DNA of 64,000 nucleotides, from contig NZ_CP121634.1 of NCBI RefSeq assembly GCF_029714945.1, forward strand, positions 7,027,001 to 7,091,000, read 5' to 3'. Source of the stretch: Bradyrhizobium sp. CIAT3101. GTDB taxonomy: Bacteria > Pseudomonadota > Alphaproteobacteria > Rhizobiales > Xanthobacteraceae. Position 1 is the stretch's first letter; each line of letters opens with the position of its first letter. Below, in pieces: positions 36,094 through 43,446 of the stretch. The notes under the pieces are model-generated. The model saw only the letters and a list, made by a program, of their open reading frames with translations, ran no database searches and was not told the origin of the DNA. Made by a program: the position numbers and the translations under genes.

Positions 36094-37702
36094 GAGGGGA
36101 AGCGCAGGCGTCGAACCGGTTGGGCTGGAGGCACCATCCGAGCGCGGTTTTTTGCGGGTGACCGCCTTTGTCGTCGCGCTCGAGAACTATCGGAAGCCAT
36201 CGAACGGGGACCCCTTGCCGTCCGTGGACTTCGCTCATGCCGACGCTGACGCATTTGCCGACATCATCAAAAGAAACTATGCCGGTTTGGACGGCGATGA
36301 CGTGTCGGTGCATGTGCTCAAAGATGCTGATGCCAGCCTGACAGCCTTGCGGGACGAGCTGAAGTACACGATCAAGAATCTCGCTGCGGACGAGCTCTTC
36401 ATCTTTTATTACGCCGGACATGGGTTTCATGGTGCAGGCGGCAATCGTCTCAGCACTTACGACACCAACCGCACCAACATCGAGGATACGTCGCTGTCGA
36501 TGCGCGACGATCTTCTTGAGCCGCTCATGGACAGTGAGTGTCGTCAAGCGCTCGTGTTCGTAGATGCCTGCGCGGAAAAGTTTAGTGGAGTGGTCAAGTC
36601 ACGCGACGTCATTTCCAATCTCGATGCGAGTGAAGTCCGGGAATTTCTCGACAGTGCCTGGTACCTTGGCGTCTTCCTGTCATGCTCGCCGGGTGAAAAG
36701 TCCTATCCCTCGACGACGCTGAAGCACGGGGTTTGGACACACTTCTTGCTAGAAGCGCTCGAAGGTCGGGCGCCGGCTGCCTTAACCCGCGAGCGCTGGC
36801 TGACCGACTTCGGATTGCGCGATCATCTCCGCCAGGAAGTGCCACGGTACATCACACGCGAGATGCAGGTGCGTGGCAGCCAGACGCCTCAAGCCATTCT
36901 TTCGGGCAGCAATAGCTTCCGGATACATCACATTCCGAAACCGCCAGCAGTGCCGGCCGACGCGGCTTTGGCGGGCATCTCGCTGCGGAACAACAGCGAA
37001 TTCTTGGAGGGGACGGAGACGGGCGAAATACGCTGCCTTCCCGGGTTTTCGCGCGCGAAAAAACATACCGTGCCCACCGAAGCAAGCGATTCTGCGGAAG
37101 CGTGGTGTCAGCGTCTGCTCTCTGACCGCGTGGCGGAGGAGTTGCAAGAGCTCTACGAAGCGGCGCGCAGTGCGCTCAACGCGCGGCGGAAGGACGTCCG
37201 AAAGGCCGACGACACCGGTGGCGGCGACCTGGATACGGCAGCATTTCGTTACTCGATCGAGACGGGCCAGAACCCCGATGATCCGGCGGAGTATATCATC
37301 CGACGTCGACTAGAGCTCCGTGATGGCTGGGATGCGCATCGTGCGGCCATCGATGAGATTTTTGGGAACGAGTTCGATCGCTTGGTAGTCGAATTCGAAC
37401 GGATGGACGACACCTTCGACGCCTTGGTCGAGAAGTTGGAAGATATCCAGGAAAGCCAAGGTGGCGAGGTGCATGACGATGATCGATCAGAACGAGCGAC
37501 ATACGAAAGAGATGGCGTGACCTTCACGTTCGACCTGAAGCAACGCCGTCTGGAAATCTCTTTCGGTCGATCAGGGACGCTTGAACTTGTCGACGCGGCA
37601 CAGAAGTTCCAATTCGGCACCAGTCGGGCGAGTCCGATGCTGGCGGCGCCGACCAGCCAAGCCGTGCCCACGCCCGTGCGCCGCGAGCTTCGGCGGCGGT
37701 GA
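36083..37702 (+). CDS. Caspase-family (peptidase C14) protein
   Basis: A 539-residue protein. The N-terminal caspase-like domain (residues about 25-270) starts TAFVVALENYRKP, with the catalytic His in FIFYYAGHGFH (about H113) and catalytic Cys in LVFVDACAEKF (about C163), the classic His-Cys dyad with hydrophobic strands before each. The C-terminal 270 residues are helical and acidic (RRLELRDGWDAHRAAIDEIF, FERMDDTFDALVEKLEDIQE), possibly a sensor or dimerisation part. I recognise no named domain there. Bacterial caspases are often abortive-infection effectors. Start ATG 36083 or 36086 overlaps the upstream gene. Confidence 0.85.
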   Translation: MMTRRGSAGVEPVGLEAPSERGFLRVTAFVVALENYRKPSNGDPLPSVDFAHADADAFADIIKRNYAGLDGDDVSVHVLKDADASLTALRDELKYTIKNLAADELFIFYYAGHGFHGAGGNRLSTYDTNRTNIEDTSLSMRDDLLEPLMDSECRQALVFVDACAEKFSGVVKSRDVISNLDASEVREFLDSAWYLGVFLSCSPGEKSYPSTTLKHGVWTHFLLEALEGRAPAALTRERWLTDFGLRDHLRQEVPRYITREMQVRGSQTPQAILSGSNSFRIHHIPKPPAVPADAALAGISLRNNSEFLEGTETGEIRCLPGFSRAKKHTVPTEASDSAEAWCQRLLSDRVAEELQELYEAARSALNARRKDVRKADDTGGGDLDTAAFRYSIETGQNPDDPAEYIIRRRLELRDGWDAHRAAIDEIFGNEFDRLVVEFERMDDTFDALVEKLEDIQESQGGEVHDDDRSERATYERDGVTFTFDLKQRRLEISFGRSGTLELVDAAQKFQFGTSRASPMLAAPTSQAVPTPVRRELRRR

Positions 37703-37710
37703 AATCCGCC

Positions 37711-39054
37711 TTATCCGGTCGTCGGGTTGATCTTGTGCAGCGTCCATAGCCGCTCAAAGAAGCGTTCGATCATGTCCGAGGCGCCGGCGCCGACCAACTC
37801 ATTGGATCCGAACCGGTAGATTTCATAGCCGGCCAGTCGTAGCTCACGATCGGCCGAGACCATCTCGGCATAGGCTACCAATGACGGCTCTCCCTCGCGG
37901 CTGAAATGCTGGGCGCCATCGACCTCGATGACCACGCGCTGATTGTTCGGAAGAAGCTGAAGAAAATCCATTCGCTGACGTCGGAGCCCGGCGCGGTGGC
38001 GAAGAAGCTTTACGACGGCCGGGTCGTAGTGGAGATAGACCTGCGGGATGATGGCAGGGAGTGCGTCTTTGAGCTTCGGGCGGTAGAGCCTGAAATACGT
38101 GTCGAACAAATAGCGCTCCGCATCGGACGCGAGTGACGCGCGCAAGCGCAGACCAAGTGTCCGTGCGGCGTCACCGGGATCGACACCTGGCCTTGCGCGC
38201 CACCAATCAACGAGTTCGCTCCACAGGAGGCCGTCACGCTTGAGCGGACGGTCGTAGACGAGGCAGCTCGAAGCGTTGGACAAAATGACGATGTCATTGT
38301 TAATCGCGTCGGCAAAGCCGATCTCGGGCTTGGGGCCGTTCGAGGCGAAGATGAGGTTTTTTGGGCTCCCCGTCGGCCCACGGCTCAAAGGTTGAAGACG
38401 GTATATGGGGTAACCAGATTCTTCGGCTTCGATGTTTAGTATGTAGCCATCCCGTCTCAGCACGCGGTTGATCGCCTCGGCCAAATCGATCTGTTCTGGG
38501 CCGCGGCGACCGAGCGGGTGCAATGCGGCCTCGAGGAGGTGGCCGAATCTGTCGCGCGAACAGGTCAAGGCGCCGATCTGCTGGAACAAGTATTCGACAT
38601 CCCAGTCGCCGGGGTTGCGCACCATGTGCTGCTCGATCTCGCGCGCAAGGCTTCGGCCGGAAAAGAATTCGGCAGCCAGGTTCTGAATCGGGAAAAGCCG
38701 TCCAACAAGTGCTACAGGATCCTGCTGCCCGCAAAGATCATCCCCAAAGCATTTGGCGACGTCGCGGCGCGTGATCTCGGTTATGGGGGCGCTGTCGCTT
38801 TCCAACACCGCAAGGCCCGTCTCCTCCAGGTCATAGTCGCCGAGATGAACGCCGAGCCGGCGGGCGATTTCGCCAAGTTCTCGTGGACTCTTTCCTGCAA
38901 GTGCCTCACGTGCACGGTCGCGTTTGCTGACGCCTTCCTGGTGGGGCGGAATCGTCAGCCCGGCGCTGAGACCGAGTGAAGGCATCTGAGCGTTGGTCGC
39001 ACGCTGTTGAATGATCGAGGCGAGGCGTTCGGCGAGATCCGCAGGAACGCTCAT
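37711..39054 (-). CDS. Putative defence protein with PD-(D/E)XK-like C-terminal domain
   Basis: A 447-residue protein starting MSVPADLAERLASIIQ. An N-terminal helical region (REALAGKSPRELGEIARRLG, ITEITRRDVAKCFGDDLCG) resembles AbiJ-type N-terminal domains. The C-terminal 100 residues look like a Vsr/DUF559-like nuclease: RRQRMDFLQLLPNNQRVVIE followed by VDGAQHFS, where D and ExD match the PD-(D/E)XK pattern, and ADRELRLAGYEIYRFGSNEL. The ATG overlaps the helicase stop (ATGA), so the two are translationally coupled. This third gene is not part of classical two-gene Gabija. Confidence 0.7.
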   Translation of the reverse strand: MSVPADLAERLASIIQQRATNAQMPSLGLSAGLTIPPHQEGVSKRDRAREALAGKSPRELGEIARRLGVHLGDYDLEETGLAVLESDSAPITEITRRDVAKCFGDDLCGQQDPVALVGRLFPIQNLAAEFFSGRSLAREIEQHMVRNPGDWDVEYLFQQIGALTCSRDRFGHLLEAALHPLGRRGPEQIDLAEAINRVLRRDGYILNIEAEESGYPIYRLQPLSRGPTGSPKNLIFASNGPKPEIGFADAINNDIVILSNASSCLVYDRPLKRDGLLWSELVDWWRARPGVDPGDAARTLGLRLRASLASDAERYLFDTYFRLYRPKLKDALPAIIPQVYLHYDPAVVKLLRHRAGLRRQRMDFLQLLPNNQRVVIEVDGAQHFSREGEPSLVAYAEMVSADRELRLAGYEIYRFGSNELVGAGASDMIERFFERLWTLHKINPTTG

Positions 39055-40934
39055 ATCGCGATCTCCGGCACGCCGGCGTCGGTCAGAAGCTGAAAGAGTT
39101 CCGCAACACGCTGACGTTGCCCGCGCTCGCGGCAGAAGGCGAAGATCGCCCTTTGCTTGGCGCGGGAGAGTGCGACGAAGAATGTGGCGAGCCCCTCCGG
39201 ATTTCCTGGTCGATGCGCCCACCACGCTTGGTCATCGAGCCCGACGAAGACGATGGTGTCGTATTCGAGCCCCTTGCTTTTGTGGACGGTCATGAGCGGA
39301 ACCTGTCCGATGCCTTCGAAGGCGTCGAGCGTCTCCGTCCATGTCGCGGCCCCATCCACGGACGCGGCTAAATGGCGCCTGAAGGCGTCGACCATGATCG
39401 CGAGAAGGTCGCCGGTCGAATACTCGATATAGGTTCGGGCTATCGCGAGGAGATCGAGGAAGGCAAAGGTCCGATCTATGAATATGGCTGCACTGGCTGC
39501 TGACGGCGCGGTGTTGGCCATATCAGCGCGCAGCGCGGTGACGAACGTGGTGAGTTGTTCCTCCGTTCTGGCTTCGGCGATATCGTTGTCGGCTACGACT
39601 GCGCGGATTTCGAGAAGAGCCGCCGACGACACCTGCCAAGCGTCGGCGGCGCGCCGGGTCGAGCCAAGGCGAAGTAGCGCGATAGCGATCTTAGCGAAGG
39701 TATCGGTTAGGAGGTCCTGCAGGGTCGTGCGGCCGAGCGCGTGACTTTCGTTGCGCAGGCGAAGTCCTTCCTGAGCGAAAGCGCCGGCTAGGTCGGCTTC
39801 GAAGTCGTCGGACTTCTGCTTGACCAGAATGGCGTAATCGCGTGGCGCACGGCCACGCGCGGCCATATCGTTTGCCAGCCATTTGGCGAGATGTTCGGCC
39901 TCGCGCGCCTTTGTCGGGCTATTCCAAACCTGCGCGACATCGCCGTCGACCTGGCGCAGGGCCTGAGCGACCGTCGCGACCGCGTTGGGATCTAACGCCC
40001 TGGCGACGACATGTTGAATGCGCACGAGATCCGGCGAAGATCTGAAATTGAAGAGCAGCGGGATGCGAATGGCCCCGAAGTCGGCCTCGAACCGCTCGAA
40101 GGCGTCGGCCCGCGCGCCAGCCCATGTCATGATGCGCTGCTTGTCGTCGCCGACCGCAGTGACCGCGATATCGCCCCCGGCAAACGCCGACAACAGAAAA
40201 TCGTATTGTGCGTAGGTCGTATCCTGGAACTCGTCGACAAAGACGAAGGGGTAGGTGAGCTGCAGAGCTCGCCGAATGTGAGGGCCGGCACGCAGCAGCA
40301 GTTCGGCAAGACGGTTGAGGCTGACGAATGTCAGACTCGACCGCGGCTGAGCGCCAAGCTGGCCCGCCCACCATCGCTGGATGGTGCGCTGGATGCCCGA
40401 CTGCGGCGCCGCGCGGACGATCGGCAGGCGATAGGCCCCGACGTGGTGAGACTCGAAGTCGCCCGCGCCCAGTCCCGCGACGTCGGCTCTCCAGTCGGTT
40501 GGCGCGCCCAGAAGCTCTTGCTGAAGGAAGCCCGTCACCTCACGATAGGTCGGGAATCCAATGTTATAAGGGCGGGTAGGCCTCCAGTCCGCAGGAATCG
40601 CCGGCTGGAATCGATCGACCAAGCTCTTGGTAAAGGCGTCGAACGTCAACGAGGTGAAGCGGTTTGCGAGCTCAGGCGGGCAGCGCTTCCGCACGCGGGC
40701 GGCGAGATTGTCGGCAGCGTCGCTTTTGAACGAGATCGCCAGCACGCGGAATGGAGCGGGACATAGGCCAGTCTCGAGAAGATAGGCCGCGCGCTGCGCG
40801 AGAAATTCCGTCTTGCCGGCGCCGGGCCCCGCGACGACGCAGGTCGAGCCGGGTTGGCGCAAAGCGCGCCAAGCGGCGGGTTCGAGATCGCCGATCCCCC
40901 TTGGTCGCCAGTCCTCTGGTCGAACGAGTTTCAT
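39051..40934 (-). CDS. UvrD/Rep-type helicase, GajB-like
   Basis: A 627-residue SF1 helicase. Walker A VAGPGAGKTEFLAQRAAYLL (about residues 34-53), motif Ia AISFKSDAADNLAARV, motif II VFVDEFQDTTYAQYDFL, motif III AVGDDKQRIMTWAGARADAF, motif IV LLFNFRSSPDL, motif V VPLMTVHKSKGLEYD and motif VI FFVALSRAK. It starts 2 bases after the GajA-like stop. The pairing of an OLD-type nuclease with a UvrD-like helicase is the Gabija arrangement, where GajB acts with GajA in a complex. GajB-like is inferred from order and family rather than from an alignment. Confidence 0.85.
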   Translation of the reverse strand: MKLVRPEDWRPRGIGDLEPAAWRALRQPGSTCVVAGPGAGKTEFLAQRAAYLLETGLCPAPFRVLAISFKSDAADNLAARVRKRCPPELANRFTSLTFDAFTKSLVDRFQPAIPADWRPTRPYNIGFPTYREVTGFLQQELLGAPTDWRADVAGLGAGDFESHHVGAYRLPIVRAAPQSGIQRTIQRWWAGQLGAQPRSSLTFVSLNRLAELLLRAGPHIRRALQLTYPFVFVDEFQDTTYAQYDFLLSAFAGGDIAVTAVGDDKQRIMTWAGARADAFERFEADFGAIRIPLLFNFRSSPDLVRIQHVVARALDPNAVATVAQALRQVDGDVAQVWNSPTKAREAEHLAKWLANDMAARGRAPRDYAILVKQKSDDFEADLAGAFAQEGLRLRNESHALGRTTLQDLLTDTFAKIAIALLRLGSTRRAADAWQVSSAALLEIRAVVADNDIAEARTEEQLTTFVTALRADMANTAPSAASAAIFIDRTFAFLDLLAIARTYIEYSTGDLLAIMVDAFRRHLAASVDGAATWTETLDAFEGIGQVPLMTVHKSKGLEYDTIVFVGLDDQAWWAHRPGNPEGLATFFVALSRAKQRAIFAFCRERGQRQRVAELFQLLTDAGVPEIAI

Positions 40935-40936
40935 AC

Positions 40937-42910
40937 TCAGGTGGCCGGCGGGGCTGGCGCCAGGCGCGCCACGATCGATGCAAGTAGCGCCCGGAGTTCT
41001 TCGGGCGCGCCCGCCGTCAGTACTTCGGACGTTTGGCCGCTGAGGACACGAACATGCGTGCTGGGCTTGCCTCGACCGAGGAACAGATAGCGATACCAAC
41101 GCAGCAGCTGGTCTTGCGCTGCGCCATAGAGGTCGCCGCGCCCAGCTTCGCCGAGAACCGCCGTTCGGGGATCGCCTTGCGCTGAGGGCCCATGGCGGCC
41201 TGGCTCGAGCACCTGATAGGCGACCGGGAACGCCTGCAACATGGAATAGTCGAGGTCGAGGGGTGTGCAGTAGAAGACGTGGAATTGGCGCAGCCAATTC
41301 GTCCATTGGGTCATCAATGCTGTGTTGTCGGCCGAGAGGCCGTCAAACATCGCGAGGTTAGCTGCCGGACCGGCGGGGTTGAGATGCTGTCCGAACAGCG
41401 CCTGGGGCGCGACCCCGACTTCCAGAAGCTGGGCGCAGGCCGTCTTGATGCGGCCCCATCCGCCTCCGTCGCGGCCCCAATCGAGATCGAGCAGCGTTGC
41501 GTAGGGGATGTCGAGATCGGTCAGGAGGCGCCACAGATGATTCACGTGACGGCCGCCGAGCGGAACGACAGCGACGAAGGAACGGTCGATGTCGAGGCCC
41601 ATCGCTTCGGCCAGGCGCGGCAGCACGACTTCCTCGGAGGCGCCCTCGCCTAGAACCGCGAAGCGCGCAAAATAGAGTTCCGGATAGGTCCGAACTGCCT
41701 CACGAACGAATTTCGACGCTTCCTCTTGACCTAGAGGAAGGCGGATGGCGCGGATATGGGCGGTTCGGTCGGCCGGGTTGAGCCTGAAATGGCGAACCTG
41801 GGACGGATCGACACGGGCGAGAATGCTTGCCGAGTGGCTCGAAATGATCGCCTGCGCGCGCGGCCCGGCTGTCAGGTTTTCGATCTGGCGCACGATGCGG
41901 GAGAGATAGAACGGAGCAAGGTTGTTCTCGGGCTCCTCCACGGCGATCAGCGTGAGCGCAGGGAGCGGAACGCCCCCGGGCTGGAAGCCTGGTCCGGCTG
42001 GGTTCGCGGCTATGTTGGCTTCGACGTCCAAGGTGGCGGCGGTCATTGCCAGATGGAATAGCGAACGCTGACCGTCGCTAAGATCGTCAAGCGCGCGCTC
42101 ACGTCCAGCCTCGTCTGGCCGGAAGACGACCTCGACTTTGCGGATGAACTCTTGGAAGCGCAGGTCGATCGGACGGAAGATTGGCGTTGTGTCCGTGCCC
42201 GCCGTATGAACCTCCTGCCATCGGCGAGCGACGGCGCCGACGACGATCTCGACAGCAGGCTCGGCCGCGAACGCGCCGTTAAGGGTGGCGCCGGTATCGG
42301 CAAAGGTCTGCCTCACGCCCTGCGACCAATTGATCGCGCGCCAAAGCCGACCTCGAAGGAAGGCAGTGACCTGGGACGCGCCGTCTCGCGAGGCAGGCAC
42401 GTAGATCATTTGGATGCGAGCGCGGTCGATCGGCTTCAACTCGATACAGTCGACTTCTGCAAAGGCGCCGAATGCCCGAACGGCCCAATATTTCTGCTCG
42501 ATCGTCCCTTCAAGCGAGCCGTCGTCGGTCCAGGTCGCCTCGAGGCGCAGACGACATTTCAGTCGGCCGGCATCATCGGCCGCCATCTGGTGGAAGAATT
42601 CAGGAATGGCGCTGGCGTTGGGTCCGCCTGCGTCTAACTCGGGAAAAGCCAGTATTGCTTCTAATATCAACGTGCGCTGCGCCGGTGCCACTGGTTCTGC
42701 GGCCGGAACGTGGAAGTCCTGCCGGCGGAGGCGGCGCTGTTCGCCGGTTATCCCGAATAGGCGCTGAAGCGCTTGCAGAACGGCCGTCTTGCCCGCGCCG
42801 TTCACGCCGACGAACGTGGTGAGGTCAGGCGTGAGATCGATCGTCATCGCAGCAGGGCCGAAGCATCGGAAATTGGTCAGGCTAAGTTTTTCAATATGCA
42901 TTCGCGCCAT
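40937..42910 (-). CDS. OLD-family ATPase-TOPRIM nuclease, GajA-like
   Basis: A 657-residue protein. The N-terminal ABC-type ATPase has LSLTNFRCFG, Walker A FVGVNGAGKTAVLQALQRLF, signature DLSDGQRSLFHLAM, Walker B LIAVEEPENNLAPFYLSRIV and AIISSHSASILARV. The C-terminal TOPRIM shows the conserved glutamate in AVLGEGASEEVVLPRLAEAM and acidic LLDLDWGRDGG. This is the OLD nuclease layout of Gabija GajA. In Gabija, GajA is a DNA endonuclease held in check by nucleotides and released on infection. It is followed at once by the UvrD helicase gene. The extra N-terminal Met (MARM) leaves two possible starts. Confidence 0.85.
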   Translation of the reverse strand: MARMHIEKLSLTNFRCFGPAAMTIDLTPDLTTFVGVNGAGKTAVLQALQRLFGITGEQRRLRRQDFHVPAAEPVAPAQRTLILEAILAFPELDAGGPNASAIPEFFHQMAADDAGRLKCRLRLEATWTDDGSLEGTIEQKYWAVRAFGAFAEVDCIELKPIDRARIQMIYVPASRDGASQVTAFLRGRLWRAINWSQGVRQTFADTGATLNGAFAAEPAVEIVVGAVARRWQEVHTAGTDTTPIFRPIDLRFQEFIRKVEVVFRPDEAGRERALDDLSDGQRSLFHLAMTAATLDVEANIAANPAGPGFQPGGVPLPALTLIAVEEPENNLAPFYLSRIVRQIENLTAGPRAQAIISSHSASILARVDPSQVRHFRLNPADRTAHIRAIRLPLGQEEASKFVREAVRTYPELYFARFAVLGEGASEEVVLPRLAEAMGLDIDRSFVAVVPLGGRHVNHLWRLLTDLDIPYATLLDLDWGRDGGGWGRIKTACAQLLEVGVAPQALFGQHLNPAGPAANLAMFDGLSADNTALMTQWTNWLRQFHVFYCTPLDLDYSMLQAFPVAYQVLEPGRHGPSAQGDPRTAVLGEAGRGDLYGAAQDQLLRWYRYLFLGRGKPSTHVRVLSGQTSEVLTAGAPEELRALLASIVARLAPAPPAT

Positions 42911-42960
42911 TCCCTAAGAGTTGCGCTCGTTAGCTTCAGTTTTACGGTGGCGCGCTCGCA

Positions 42961-43431
42961 TTATCTGACGGTGCGTTTCCGAACCACGGTTTGGGACACG
43001 ATCCTCCGATTTACTTTGGCCTTCCACGCGATTTGCGCGGCGGAGAGATTTCGCTTTCGCATCGTTTGCTTCAGGAATGTGTATTCCTTCTCACCGTAGA
43101 GGTAGCCCATTCGGTAGGCATGCTCGATGAGATCGTTGTTCGCGTTTGCGGTCAGGTCCTTCGCGATGCGCTTCAGACCGTCGAATAGATTTCCCGTGTC
43201 AATCTGGATGAAGCGGTTGATGCAGATATTGCCAACATAGGTCTCGTTGCCGTTGAGGCGATTGCGGATGTAGCAATGTTCCTTGATCTCTTGACCGCAG
43301 GGGCACTGATCGAACTCCTCGCTGATCTCGATCGCGACCAGCGACCACTCCGTGCGCGCGATATCGAAGCGTTGAGACACCGAGAGGGACAGGATGTGCG
43401 CCCTCAACCTCTCGAAATTATGCCCATCCAT
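42961..43431 (-). CDS. Small zinc-binding-like protein of defence operon
   Basis: A 156-residue protein with a cysteine cluster at about residues 43-72: CPCGQEIKEHCYIRNRLNG then NETYVGNICINRF. This pattern of C-x-C...C...C with a following N-R/K-F is found in uncharacterised proteins of mobile elements and looks like a small zinc knuckle. The rest is helical with a basic HTH-like end (NLSAAQIAWKAKVNRRIVSQ). It is placed 15 bases after trlF and 50 bases before gajA on the same strand. Function unknown; DNA or RNA binding is plausible. Confidence 0.65.
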   Translation of the reverse strand: MDGHNFERLRAHILSLSVSQRFDIARTEWSLVAIEISEEFDQCPCGQEIKEHCYIRNRLNGNETYVGNICINRFIQIDTGNLFDGLKRIAKDLTANANNDLIEHAYRMGYLYGEKEYTFLKQTMRKRNLSAAQIAWKAKVNRRIVSQTVVRKRTVR

Positions 43432-43446
43432 TGCGATGCCTCCGCC

